DNA from: Candidatus Corynebacterium faecipullorum
GTDB lineage: Bacteria; Actinomycetota; Actinomycetes; Mycobacteriales; Mycobacteriaceae
Direction: 5' to 3'
DNA length: 22,176 nt
Assembly: GCA_019114925.1 (NCBI GenBank)
Contig: DXEO01000046.1
Span: forward strand, 1-22,176
The number at the start of each line of letters is the position of its first letter. The first letter of the stretch is position 1. The notes beneath the pieces were generated by a model. It ran no database searches. It had not been told where the DNA came from and worked only from the letters and a program-made list of their open reading frames with translations. Below, one piece after another: positions 1 through 7,694 of this stretch. Both the position numbers and the translations under genes were made by a program.

Positions 1-1049
1 ACGGCATGTTCCCGCCGCTGCAGCTCGACGCTGAGTACGACGAGGACGGCAACGAGACCAAGCCGGGCCAGGACTACTACGCCAAGCCGATGAACTGCCC
101 GATGCACAACCTCATCTTTGCTTCCCGTGGCCGTTCTTACCGCGAGTTGCCGCTGCGCCTCTTCGAGTTCGGCACGGTCTACCGCTACGAGAAGTCGGGC
201 GTTATCCACGGGCTCACCCGCGCCCGCGGTTTTACCCAGGATGACTCGCACATTTATTGCACCCCGGAGCAGCTCGAAGAAGAGTTGACCAAGGTTCTGG
301 AGTTCATCATTTCCTTGCTCAAGGACTATGGCTTGGATGACTTCTACCTTGAGCTGTCCACTAAGGACCCTCACAAGTATGTTGGCTCGGATGAGATCTG
401 GGAGCGCTCGACGGCTATTTTGCAGTCGGTGGCGGAGAAGTCCGGCCTCGAGCTGGTCCCGGATCCAGCAGGCGCGGCCTTCTACGGCCCGAAGATTTCC
501 GTTCAGGCTCGCGATGCCATAGGCCGTACCTGGCAGATGTCTACCGTGCAGCTGGACTTCAACCTGCCGGAGCGCTTCGAGCTCGAGTACACGGCGTCGG
601 ATGGCTCCAAGCAGCGCCCGATCATGATTCACCGTGCACTTTTCGGTTCCATCGAGCGTTTCTTCGGCGTGCTACTGGAGCACTACGCGGGTGCATTTCC
701 GGCGTGGCTGGCACCGCATCAGGTGGTGGGTATCCCGGTCGCCGATACCTTCGCCCCGCACCTCGAGGAAGTCTGTGCACAGCTGCGCGCACGTGGCCTG
801 CGCGCTGACGTGGATACCTCTGATGACCGCATGCAAAAGAAGATCCGCAACCACACCACCGGCAAGGTGCCTTTCATGCTCCTGGCCGGTGAGCGTGACG
901 TCGACGCAGGTGCGGTCTCCTTCCGTTTCCTCGACGGCACCCAGGTCAACGGTGTGCCGGTCGAAGCGGCAATCAACGTTATCGAAGCATGGGTTCGTGA
1001 GCGCAACAACGAGCAACCGACTAAGGACAGCATTGCTGAGCGCGTCTAG
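1..1049 (+). CDS. thrS: threonyl-tRNA synthetase, C-terminal part (5' end outside window)
   Basis: Charges tRNA-Thr with threonine in the cytoplasm (class II aminoacyl-tRNA synthetase). Only the catalytic core and the anticodon-binding domain are present; the N-terminal TGS and editing domains lie upstream of base 1, and the reading frame is open at the left edge. Counting the Met at base 6 as 1, the zinc ligands expected for ThrS are visible: C31 in KPMNCPMHN, H82 in FTQDDSHIYC and H209 in MIHRALFGS. The spacing matches the C/H/H ligands of the E. coli enzyme. Class II motif 2 (RYEKSGVIHGLTRARGF) and motif 3 (GSIERFFGVLLEHY) are intact. The anticodon-binding domain covers about residues 235-340. 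The stop codon at 1047-1049 sits inside a 24-bp perfect palindrome. In mycobacteria thrS also precedes the HIT/pgsA/pimA group. Confidence 0.97.
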   Translation, partial: GMFPPLQLDAEYDEDGNETKPGQDYYAKPMNCPMHNLIFASRGRSYRELPLRLFEFGTVYRYEKSGVIHGLTRARGFTQDDSHIYCTPEQLEEELTKVLEFIISLLKDYGLDDFYLELSTKDPHKYVGSDEIWERSTAILQSVAEKSGLELVPDPAGAAFYGPKISVQARDAIGRTWQMSTVQLDFNLPERFELEYTASDGSKQRPIMIHRALFGSIERFFGVLLEHYAGAFPAWLAPHQVVGIPVADTFAPHLEEVCAQLRARGLRADVDTSDDRMQKKIRNHTTGKVPFMLLAGERDVDAGAVSFRFLDGTQVNGVPVEAAINVIEAWVRERNNEQPTKDSIAERV

Positions 1050-1067
1050 ATGCATATGCATCTAGAC
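1044..1067. repeat. 24-bp perfect palindrome over the thrS stop codon
   Basis: The 12-nt arm GTCTAGATGCAT is followed directly by its exact reverse complement, with no spacer. It overlaps the thrS stop codon and ends 27 bases before the start of the HIT gene. There is no T-run after it, so it does not look like an ordinary intrinsic terminator. It could be an operator dyad, a cruciform or an RNA-processing hairpin between thrS and the PIM operon. The symmetry is seen directly; the function is inference. Confidence 0.9.
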
Positions 1068-1094
1068 AGAGGCTAGAAGAGGAGAACACTAAGA

Positions 1095-1673
1095 GTGGGA
1101 GAGTACGTCGATACCGGCCTGGGAACCCCCGACCGCTTAGAGCGCCTGTGGGCGCCGTACCGTATGAGCTACATCAAGCGTGAGGGCGGCGCCGGCGACG
1201 TGCCGAAGGAAGCCCATAATCCGTTCGTGGAGATTCCACAGATGTCGGATGAGGACGGGCTCATCGTTGCCCGGGGCGAGCTTGTCTACTGTGTTCTCAA
1301 CCTCTATCCCTATAACGCAGGGCACATGATGGTGATCCCATACCGCCAGGAATCTGAGCTGGAAAACCTCACCGAGGAAGAATCTCGCGAGCTTTTCCAG
1401 TTTGCACAGGCCGCCATCCGCGTCCTTAAGAAGGTCTCCGGCCCCGATGCCGTCAACGCTGGCTTTAACTTGGGACGCGCCTCGGGCGGCTCGGTGGGGC
1501 AGCACCTGCACATGCACATCGTTCCGCGCTGGAGCGGGGACTCAAATTTCATGACTATTGTGGACGGCGTCAAAGTGCTGCCGCAGCTCCTCAAAGACAC
1601 CCGCTCCCTGTTGGCGCAGGGGTGGGCGGAGCTCGCCGCCGAGGGAATCATTTCAGGAGAAGCGCATGCTTAG
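1095..1673 (+). CDS. HIT-family diadenosine tetraphosphate phosphorylase-like protein
   Basis: 192-residue histidine-triad protein. The motif QHLHMHIVPRW carries H137, H139 and H141, with H139 the expected nucleophile that forms the nucleotidyl-His intermediate. The M. tuberculosis protein at the same place between thrS and pgsA (Rv2613c) is an Ap4A phosphorylase, so cleavage of Ap4A to ADP and ATP is the best guess. Threonyl-tRNA synthetases can make Ap4A, which may explain the neighbourhood. The GTG start is supported by the GAAGAGGAGAA ribosome site about 9 bases upstream. The 3' end overlaps pgsA by 8 bases, indicating translational coupling. Family assignment is secure; the exact substrate is inferred from synteny. 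Confidence 0.9.
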   Translation: MGEYVDTGLGTPDRLERLWAPYRMSYIKREGGAGDVPKEAHNPFVEIPQMSDEDGLIVARGELVYCVLNLYPYNAGHMMVIPYRQESELENLTEEESRELFQFAQAAIRVLKKVSGPDAVNAGFNLGRASGGSVGQHLHMHIVPRWSGDSNFMTIVDGVKVLPQLLKDTRSLLAQGWAELAAEGIISGEAHA

Positions 1674-2301
1674 TGTTCATGGGCGCAAACCCGCCGCCGT
1701 GGTTGTGGTCCCAGTGGCCAAACTCTTCCTGAAGATGGGACTGACACCCAATGTCGTCACCGTCGTGGGCACGATCGTCACCATTGCTATTTCGGTTATT
1801 CTGATCCCGCTTGATCACCTCTTTGCGGCTGCGCTGCTGTCGGGACTCTTCGCCGCTTTCGACATGCTCGACGGCACCATGGCGCGCCTGACCACCGGCG
1901 GATCCAAGTTCGGCGCGACTCTCGACGCCTCCTGTGATCGCATTACCGACGGCGCTTTGTTCGCGGCGATCGCCTATTGGATGGTGTACGTCGATAACGC
2001 TCACCCTCTTAACTTCGCCGCCTGCATGGTGGTGCTCGTGAGCTCCCAGGTCATCTCTTATGTCAAGGCGCGCGGCGAAGCTTCCGGTTTTAAGATGGTC
2101 GGCGGACTCGTTGAGCGCCCCGAGCGCCTCATCTTGGGCCTCGGTGGCGTGGGGCTGGAAGGCTTGGGCGTGCCATATGCACTCGAGGTTGCCCTGTGGC
2201 TGCTGGCAGTGGGCTCTGCCTTCACCATCTACCAGCGCATGCGCCAAGCAGCGCGTCAGGACACCAAGGCGCGTTTCAAGAAGGATCTGAAGCACCTTTA
2301 G
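1666..2301 (+). CDS. pgsA: phosphatidylinositol phosphate synthase (CDP-alcohol phosphatidyltransferase)
   Basis: 211-residue integral membrane enzyme that condenses CDP-diacylglycerol with inositol 1-phosphate to give phosphatidylinositol phosphate, the first lipid step toward PIMs and lipoarabinomannan. The full CDP-alcohol phosphatidyltransferase signature is present: D66, D69-G70, A73-R74, G83, D87 and D91 (DMLDGTMAR, then GATLDASCDR). About six hydrophobic segments are visible. An upstream extension of this frame exists, but the ATG at 1666 gives the normal family length (M. tuberculosis PgsA1 is about 217 aa) and overlaps the HIT stop by 8 bases. Synteny with Rv2612c, and PatA and PimA next door, favour inositol phosphate over glycerol phosphate as acceptor. 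Confidence 0.93.
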   Translation: MLSVHGRKPAAVVVVPVAKLFLKMGLTPNVVTVVGTIVTIAISVILIPLDHLFAAALLSGLFAAFDMLDGTMARLTTGGSKFGATLDASCDRITDGALFAAIAYWMVYVDNAHPLNFAACMVVLVSSQVISYVKARGEASGFKMVGGLVERPERLILGLGGVGLEGLGVPYALEVALWLLAVGSAFTIYQRMRQAARQDTKARFKKDLKHL

Positions 2302-2364
2302 CCCGACACCCTCTTCCACCGGAAGGTACCGCGCCCCCGGCCCATACAGAAAGGCTCCCCAACC

Positions 2365-3267
2365 GTGGCTCTACTGGACCGTGACCGGCTGACTGCCGCC
2401 GCATACATTGCATGCTGGAAGGTTGTGCGCTTCCTTCCCCAGCCGGTGGCTGCTTGGCTGTTCGAACGCGGCGCGGATCTGGCAAGTGATAACGGCCAAG
2501 GCATGGAACAGCTGCGCCAGAACCTGAGCCGGGTCGTGGGTGCGGAGAACGTGACGCGGGAGCTGGTGCGGGATTCGATGCGCTCCTATATGCGCTACTG
2601 GCTCGAGGCTTTCCGTCTGCCTGCTATCCATTCGGACCCTGATCTGCAGGGGCGTCTATTGGCAGGCCTGCGCGGCAAGGAACACGCCGATGCCTCCGTG
2701 GCATCCGGGCGCGGGGTAATTTTCGCGCTTCCGCATTCAGGCAACTGGGACATGGCGGGTGTCTTCTGCGTGCGGCACTATGGTGGCTTCACTACGGTGG
2801 CTGAGCGCTTGAAGCCGGAGGTGCTTTTCGACGCCTTCGTGGATTACCGCGAGAGCCTTGGCTTCACTGTCCTGGCACTGACCGGTGGCAGTTCTTCTCC
2901 TTACCCGCGTCTGAAGGACACGCTGGAACGCGGTGGGGTGGTGTGTTTGTTGTCTGAACGCGACCTCACGCGCACCGGTGTGGCAGTAGACTTCATGGGC
3001 GAAGCAGCTAATGTTGCCGCCGGCCCCGCCCAGCTGGCCATCGAGACAGGAGCTGCACTCCACGTCGTGCACTCGTGGTTTGATGGTAAGGATTGGGGGT
3101 TATCGGTCAGCCCCGAGGTGGAGGTCACTGACCTGCAGGAGACGTGTCAGCGCCTGGCGGATGGCTTTGCGGAGAACATCAGGGCACATCCAGAAGACTG
3201 GCACATGTTGCAGCCACACTGGAACGCCGACGTAGAACGCCGGCGGGCGGCGCGCGGGAAGAAATAG
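2365..3267 (+). CDS. patA: phosphatidylinositol mannoside acyltransferase
   Basis: 300-residue member of the LpxL/HtrB acyltransferase family. It corresponds to PatA (Rv2611c), which transfers an acyl chain to the 6-position of the mannose added by PimA, at the cytoplasmic face of the membrane. The catalytic HX4D motif is seen as H124-SGNW-D129. E198 in LLSERD corresponds to the second catalytic residue known in mycobacterial PatA. The GTG start at 2365 is preceded by AGAAAGG about 10 bases upstream. The 63-base gap after pgsA holds a small hairpin (CTTCC-ACC-GGAAG, 2313-2325) and nothing else I can name. It lies between the two enzymes that make its substrate, which supports the call. Confidence 0.93.
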   Translation: MALLDRDRLTAAAYIACWKVVRFLPQPVAAWLFERGADLASDNGQGMEQLRQNLSRVVGAENVTRELVRDSMRSYMRYWLEAFRLPAIHSDPDLQGRLLAGLRGKEHADASVASGRGVIFALPHSGNWDMAGVFCVRHYGGFTTVAERLKPEVLFDAFVDYRESLGFTVLALTGGSSSPYPRLKDTLERGGVVCLLSERDLTRTGVAVDFMGEAANVAAGPAQLAIETGAALHVVHSWFDGKDWGLSVSPEVEVTDLQETCQRLADGFAENIRAHPEDWHMLQPHWNADVERRRAARGKK

Positions 3268-3285
3268 AAAGGCAGAACATAGACC

Positions 3286-4386
3286 ATGCGGATCGGTATC
3301 ATCTGCCCTTATTCTTTTGATGAACCTGGTGGGGTTCAGGCTCATATCCTTGACTTAGCGACCGTCTTCATTGAACAAGGGCATCATGTGGAAGTGCTAG
3401 GGCCCGCGGCGGCGAGCACGCAGGTTCCCAGCTTTGTTCGCAAGGGTGGCTGGGCGGTGCCGATTACCTATAACGGATCCGTGGCTCGTCTTGCCATTGG
3501 CCCGCACGTGCGCCGCAATATCAAGCGATTCATCCGCGAGGGGGATTTCGACATCCTCCATATCCATGAACCCAACTCCCCGAGTTATTCCATGGCTGCT
3601 TTGGCAGTGGTGCGTGGGCCCATCGTGGCGACGTACCATGCTTCGGCCTCGAGCTCTCTGGTATTGACCCTGGCTAAGCCTTTCCTCCGCCCGTACTTGG
3701 AAAAGGTTCGGGGAGGTATTGCGGTTTCAGAGATGGCCCGCCGCTGGCAAGTTGAGCAGTTGGGTGGGGACCCTGTGCTCATCCCTAATGGGGTCGACAC
3801 CTCTGTTTATGCGCGCGAGCGTGCGCGTGCTGAGCATAAGGCGAATGATTCAGAGATTGAGATTGTGTTCTTGGGTCGCCTCGATGAGCCGCGAAAGGGC
3901 CTGGACATTCTTCTTGAGGCACTCACGCTGCTCCCGCAGCCGGTTCGGGTGACGGTCATGGGCGGGGGACACCCGCGACGTGTTCCGGGAGTTGACTTTG
4001 TGGGGCGTGTCAGCGATGCCGAGAAAGCGGCCATTTTGGGTCGCGCCGATATTTATGTGGCTCCCAATACGGGCGGCGAAAGCTTCGGCATTGTTCTTGT
4101 TGAGGCAATGGCGGCTGGATGCGCAGTGGTGGCTTCAGATTTGGAGGCCTTTGCCGCGGTGTGCAACGTAGACTCGGAGGAACCTGCGGGCGCCTTATTC
4201 AGGAACGGGGATGCTACGGACTTAACGCGGGTGTTGCAGGATTTAGTGACCAATGCCGACAAGCGGCAGGCCTTGATTAGGGCGGGGGTGGAGCGTGCCC
4301 GCGAATACGATTGGGATCATGTGGCCGCAGCCGTCCTGCAGGTATACGAGACCGTAGCGGATGGCACGAAGGTCCGGGTGTCATAA
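3286..4386 (+). CDS. pimA: GDP-mannose-dependent phosphatidylinositol alpha-mannosyltransferase
   Basis: 366-residue GT4 glycosyltransferase with GT-B fold, which adds the first mannose from GDP-mannose to phosphatidylinositol at the inner membrane face. Visible features are the N-terminal G15-G16 loop (EPGGVQAH), H118 in TYHASAS, the donor-site segment GRLDEPRKG (R198, K204) and the EX7E motif E265-SFGIVLV-E273. The length fits PimA (about 370-390 aa). A good AGAAAGG ribosome site precedes the ATG. The next gene starts on the base right after the TAA, so the two are almost certainly co-translated. Confidence 0.95.
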   Translation: MRIGIICPYSFDEPGGVQAHILDLATVFIEQGHHVEVLGPAAASTQVPSFVRKGGWAVPITYNGSVARLAIGPHVRRNIKRFIREGDFDILHIHEPNSPSYSMAALAVVRGPIVATYHASASSSLVLTLAKPFLRPYLEKVRGGIAVSEMARRWQVEQLGGDPVLIPNGVDTSVYARERARAEHKANDSEIEIVFLGRLDEPRKGLDILLEALTLLPQPVRVTVMGGGHPRRVPGVDFVGRVSDAEKAAILGRADIYVAPNTGGESFGIVLVEAMAAGCAVVASDLEAFAAVCNVDSEEPAGALFRNGDATDLTRVLQDLVTNADKRQALIRAGVERAREYDWDHVAAAVLQVYETVADGTKVRVS

Positions 4387-4845
4387 ATGGCAATCGAGAT
4401 AGTTATCGCCCTCGCTGTCCTCCTCGCACTAGGTATGTGGGCACTGTATACAGCGCAGCGGCTCAACTCGCTCCACATCCGCACCGACGCAGCCTTGGCG
4501 CAGCTTGAAGCTACTCTGGATCGCCGCGCGGCAGTGATAAGTGCCTTGGCTCCTGAGCTTGAGGCCATCGCGGCGCGCGCTGAGTCAACGGAGCTTGTGC
4601 AAGGGCATTTCGATGAACGAGCCACCCGGGAACGGGAGCTCTCGGCTGCTATTGCGCAGCGCTTTGAGTCACGTCCGCCTGTGCTTGCCGACGCCGAAGG
4701 CCGCATCCACTTAGCGCATCGCTTCTACAACGAGGCAGTCAGCGATACCCGCGCGCTGCGCCTGCGGCCAGCCGTCAGGCTGCTGCGTCTTGGAGGAACC
4801 GCGAAATTGCCGGAGTACTTTGAGCTCAGTCAAATCGACGTGTGA
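4387..4845 (+). CDS. small LemA-like membrane-anchored protein of unknown function
   Basis: 152 residues. An N-terminal transmembrane helix (about 2-22) is followed by a helical, probably coiled domain. The pattern NSLHIRTDAALAQLEATLDRR near the start and RFYNEAVSD ... LLRLGG ... PEYFEL at the end resembles LemA proteins (RxNxAVxxYN ... LFGF ... YFEL), but the middle is short. The ATG follows pimA with zero spacing, so it belongs to the PIM operon. In mycobacteria a larger membrane protein with a Nudix-like region (Rv2609c, from memory) occupies this place; I see no Nudix box (GX5EX7REUXEEXGU) here. The function is unknown, and a role in PIM synthesis is only inferred from position. Confidence 0.75.
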   Translation: MAIEIVIALAVLLALGMWALYTAQRLNSLHIRTDAALAQLEATLDRRAAVISALAPELEAIAARAESTELVQGHFDERATRERELSAAIAQRFESRPPVLADAEGRIHLAHRFYNEAVSDTRALRLRPAVRLLRLGGTAKLPEYFELSQIDV

Positions 4846-4857
4846 TTCACCCGCGTG

Positions 4858-6114
4858 TTACGCCCGCGCCTGATTCGCTCTTGCCACGCGGTACTCAAGC
4901 AGGTGCCAATAGACGGCAAAAGCGGTCATCGCCAGGATGAACAGATTACGCAACAGGAGCGCGTAGACCGGGTTGGGGTTTTCGCCCACAAAGAACCAGA
5001 TGTAGTTATAGCCATAGGGGTAGATGACGGTTCCCAAGGCCGCGGTTCCCACGGCGAGCACCGCCATGATGGCGCGTACCCCTTTAATGTAAGCGGCCGC
5101 CTTCCGGGGAGTGTTGGCCGCCGTGGGAGTAGGAGAGCGAAGCGCCACCGCTAGTATCGGCCCAAGCCACACGATGTACTGCGGGGAGAAGACCTTATTC
5201 GTCGCGATGAGAAGGAGGATCGCCGCGATGAAGAAGACAAGGGTGGAGTGCGGACTCCAATTCCCGCGCAGAAAATGCACGAGTGCTACTCCCACGATCC
5301 ACGCGAGGGCCACTCCCATGGCGATGCTGCTCAACGCAATCGCCGTGTCGACGTCGGGGCCGGAGATCTCATAGCTTTTCGAGGCCGCATATCCCATCGT
5401 CCACACATCAGGCTGGCGATGAGCTTGATACACGAACCACGTGGCGGCCAAAGATTCAATCTGAAGGCCGCGCTCTCCTTGATAAGTCAACGGGGATAGA
5501 ACTCTGTCCACGCCAGTCATTGCTGCCACGCCGATGCACAGGGCAACGAGGCTTCCAAAGAACGCGGCTAGCCGCTGCCACGTAGCGCGGGAGGTTGCTC
5601 GCCCGACAAGCCCGGCAGCCAGGACACCAGGCCACAGCTTCGCTGCGGTGGCCCAAGCCAACAGAACTGAGGCAAGCCGCGGGCGGGTAGCCAGAAGTGC
5701 GCCCGCACCGGCAACCAATAAGGCGGGGTAGAGATCGAGCCGCCAGGTGAATACATGTCCCGCCGCGGTGCCGAAGAATACCCAGAACCAGCCGGCGCTA
5801 TACGCCCCTGGGGTGGAGCGGTGATGGCGCAGGAGGAGGGTGAGGAAGGTGGCGTCGGCAAGCAGCATCATTGCCGTAAAGCCAATGGCATAGCGCTCAA
5901 AGTCGTAGCCGCTAAGCCACGCGAGCAGAACGCTGGGCCAGGTGCCGACCTGGGGATACTCCGTCATGTCGCTGGGATTAGTGCCGTAGACGCCCTCGAG
6001 GTAATACCGAACGTCCCCGAGCGGCCCCTTCTCGTTGAGGAGTAGGTAGATGAGGAAAAGGCGTGCGAGCAGCCAGCCAGCCCAGATGCTTGGGGCCTTA
6101 GCGATTATTTTCAA
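4858..6114 (-). CDS. GT87-family membrane mannosyltransferase-like protein
   Basis: 418 residues with about ten hydrophobic segments. It resembles GT87 (DUF2029) polyprenyl-phosphomannose-dependent alpha-mannosyltransferases such as PimE and MptC. Supporting features are an acidic residue in the first loop (GDVRYYLEG, D34), the TEYPQVGTWP segment, AAKLWPGVLAAGLV and the YQGERGLQIESLAATWF segment typical of the family. It would act on the outer side of the membrane. The start shown is TTG with only a weak GAG ribosome site, and it overlaps the end of the upstream DUF3817 gene by 17 bases, suggesting coupling. It converges with the PIM operon 12 bases away. Family call good; acceptor and linkage unknown. 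Confidence 0.8.
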   Translation of the reverse strand: MKIIAKAPSIWAGWLLARLFLIYLLLNEKGPLGDVRYYLEGVYGTNPSDMTEYPQVGTWPSVLLAWLSGYDFERYAIGFTAMMLLADATFLTLLLRHHRSTPGAYSAGWFWVFFGTAAGHVFTWRLDLYPALLVAGAGALLATRPRLASVLLAWATAAKLWPGVLAAGLVGRATSRATWQRLAAFFGSLVALCIGVAAMTGVDRVLSPLTYQGERGLQIESLAATWFVYQAHRQPDVWTMGYAASKSYEISGPDVDTAIALSSIAMGVALAWIVGVALVHFLRGNWSPHSTLVFFIAAILLLIATNKVFSPQYIVWLGPILAVALRSPTPTAANTPRKAAAYIKGVRAIMAVLAVGTAALGTVIYPYGYNYIWFFVGENPNPVYALLLRNLFILAMTAFAVYWHLLEYRVARANQARA

Positions 6115-6586
6115 TGGCGGACTCGACGTCGACGGGTGGTCCCAACATGAGCAGAACGCTGAAGATTATCGCTACGATGAGCAGCGCGATGAGCGCGGTG
6201 CGCACCGGGTGGCGAATGGCCTGCGCCAAGATCGTGTCGAAGACACCGTGCGGCTCCGAGTCATCGTCGTTGCTCAACCGCCACGGGCCGGCGACGAGTC
6301 CGCGTCGCGATACCCAGACTGCAAAGGGCAAGGCCGCAAAGGGAATTACGGTTACAAACAATCCCAGAATTCCCACGCCGAGTGACCACCGGTTATTGAT
6401 CCATACCAGCGCCGTCATGAGCAGGAAACAGAGGAAACCGAAGCCGTGGATACCTCCCGCGATGGGGGTGAGCGCTTCGGTCGTGCCGGAGTACTTGAGG
6501 ATCATGGAAAAGATCAGCAGGCCCCACGTGAACATTTCCAGGTACGCGGCCACACGGTGCACGCCGTGCGGGGTGGTTGAAGTCAT
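6098..6586 (-). CDS. DUF3817-type integral membrane protein
   Basis: 162-residue protein with about four hydrophobic helices. The N-terminal half (HRVAAYLEMFTWGLLIFSM ... HGFGFLCFLLMTALVW ... PFAALPFAVWVSRR) fits DUF3817 membrane proteins, which are common in actinobacteria and have no known activity. The C-terminal third adds a linker and one more helix (TALIALLIVAIIFSVLLMLG). The frame is open far upstream, but the hydrophobic domain begins at the ATG at 6586. That ATG has a TACTAT box 7 bases before it and no ribosome site, suggesting a leaderless mRNA. It precedes and overlaps the GT87 gene, so the two probably form one operon. Confidence 0.78.
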   Translation of the reverse strand: MTSTTPHGVHRVAAYLEMFTWGLLIFSMILKYSGTTEALTPIAGGIHGFGFLCFLLMTALVWINNRWSLGVGILGLFVTVIPFAALPFAVWVSRRGLVAGPWRLSNDDDSEPHGVFDTILAQAIRHPVRTALIALLIVAIIFSVLLMLGPPVDVESAIENNR

Positions 6587-6593
6587 GCGGAAT

Positions 6594-6599
6594 ATAGTA
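6594..6599 (-). promoter_or_regulatory. candidate -10 box for the DUF3817/GT87 operon
   Basis: TACTAT on the minus strand, with exactly 7 bases between it and the ATG at 6586. This is the spacing expected if transcription starts at or next to the ATG. No convincing -35 element is visible. Confidence 0.5.
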
Positions 6600-6688
6600 C
6601 GCAACTCCCAGGAGCGGATCAGCACGTGAGTAGGATGGTCGGGGTTAGTGTGGCGAGCGCCATAACAGAAAGGAAAGGGGAGCAGAAC

Positions 6689-7555
6689 ATGGCATCGGTG
6701 GCCCAGGCAGTCGATATCGAGCGGATCGGTGAAGACGAGTTCCGCGGCCCTGTGGTTCCCTCGCTCATTACGCGCACCTTCGGCGGGCAAACCATGGCGC
6801 AGGCGCTGCGGGCAGCGCAGCTCACCGTCGATGAGAAGCTGGCGCACTCCATGCACTGCTACTTCGTGGGCCCGGGCGATTCCAGCGCTCCCACTACCAT
6901 CCAGGTCGAGCGGATTAGGGATGGCCGTTCTTTTGCGCACCGCCATGTGCGCGTCTTTCAGGACGATCGCTTGATCTTCATGCTCAGTGCCGGTTTCCAC
7001 GCGACCGGGGATAGTGGACCTGAGCATCAGGCCGACATGCCGCAGGTGCCGCCACCGGAGAGCATTAAGGGCTCTCCATACTCCACCCGCATCATTTTGA
7101 AGGAGTGGGAAGACTGGGACGTGCGGCTCGTTCCGGATGCGGACCGCGATGCTATCGCCGCCGAAACCACCGGGGCGGGGTTTAGAAATATCTGGTTCCG
7201 CAACACCGGTGACCTGGCTGCTGCTACCTCCGACCAATCCCTCCACCAGGCAGCGTTGTTGTATATGTCTGACATGACGTTGATCCGCACGGCGCTTCTC
7301 CCGCACCAAGGCGAAAGGATTCAGCTAGCCAGCTTGGATCATTCGCTGTGGTTCTTGCGGCCAGTGCGAGTGGATGAGTGGATGCTGTTTTCGCAGTCCA
7401 GCCCGTCAGCGCAATCCGGTACGGGGCTCGCCCAAGGAAAGATTTTCAATCAGCGCGGCGAGCTCCTGGCCGTGGCGATGCAGGAGGGGCTGACACGCAC
7501 CCTGTATCCGGATAGTGAGGCCACCAGTGCCAATGGCAATTGGCAAAATGTTTAA
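6689..7555 (+). CDS. tesB: acyl-CoA thioesterase II (double hotdog)
   Basis: 288-residue TesB-type thioesterase that hydrolyses acyl-CoA to free fatty acid and CoA. It contains two hotdog domains (about 10-105 and 165-275). The catalytic Asp-Ser/Thr-Gln triad is visible as D195 (YMSDMTL), S215 (LASLDHSLWF, where E. coli TesB has Thr) and Q265 (MQEGLTR). The frame is open further upstream, but the ATG at 6689 has a strong AGGAAAGGGGAG ribosome site and gives the normal family length of about 286 aa. It is divergent from the DUF3817 gene. A TAGGAT hexamer at 6631-6636 is a possible -10 box without a good -35. Confidence 0.93.
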   Translation: MASVAQAVDIERIGEDEFRGPVVPSLITRTFGGQTMAQALRAAQLTVDEKLAHSMHCYFVGPGDSSAPTTIQVERIRDGRSFAHRHVRVFQDDRLIFMLSAGFHATGDSGPEHQADMPQVPPPESIKGSPYSTRIILKEWEDWDVRLVPDADRDAIAAETTGAGFRNIWFRNTGDLAAATSDQSLHQAALLYMSDMTLIRTALLPHQGERIQLASLDHSLWFLRPVRVDEWMLFSQSSPSAQSGTGLAQGKIFNQRGELLAVAMQEGLTRTLYPDSEATSANGNWQNV

Positions 7556-7598
7556 GGCTTAAATTAGTTTTCCACCGGATTCTGCAGCGGATGCAGGC

Positions 7599-7613
7599 GG
7601 GGGCATGGCCCCC
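7599..7613 (+). terminator. short GC hairpin after tesB
   Basis: GGGGGC-ATG-GCCCCC, a 6-bp all-GC stem with a 3-base loop in the tesB/yebC gap. No T-tract follows, so it is at best a weak or factor-dependent terminator. The same gap holds an AT-rich dyad (TTTAAG-G-CTTAAA, 7551-7563) over the tesB stop codon. Confidence 0.4.
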
Positions 7614-7640
7614 TGTGCTGGTGGAGGCTTGCTGAGGCCG

Positions 7641-7646
7641 TATAAT
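7641..7646 (+). promoter_or_regulatory. consensus -10 box of the yebC promoter
   Basis: Perfect TATAAT in a GC-rich gap, 48 bases before the yebC ATG. There is no clear -35 hexamer at 16-18 bases, as is common for corynebacterial sigma-A promoters. It would give a 5' leader of roughly 40 bases including the ribosome site. Confidence 0.65.
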
Positions 7647-7694
7647 TACAACAGTTTCCACACAAGTCTTTTAAGCCACATCGAAAGGGATGAC

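Noticed and set aside
6114..6629. 171-codon plus-strand frame opposite the DUF3817 gene
   Set aside because: The opposite strand encodes a coherent multi-helix membrane protein with a well-placed start; this frame has no family features.
6626..6688. ATG 63 bases upstream as tesB start
   Set aside because: It adds 21 non-conserved residues and lacks a ribosome site; the ATG at 6689 has a very strong one and the usual family length.
6587..7309. N-terminal extension of the DUF3817 frame to 7309
   Set aside because: The extra 241 residues run antisense to tesB and show no protein-like pattern.
7599..7613. GC hairpin after tesB as a full intrinsic terminator
   Set aside because: No T-tract follows; kept only as a weak candidate.
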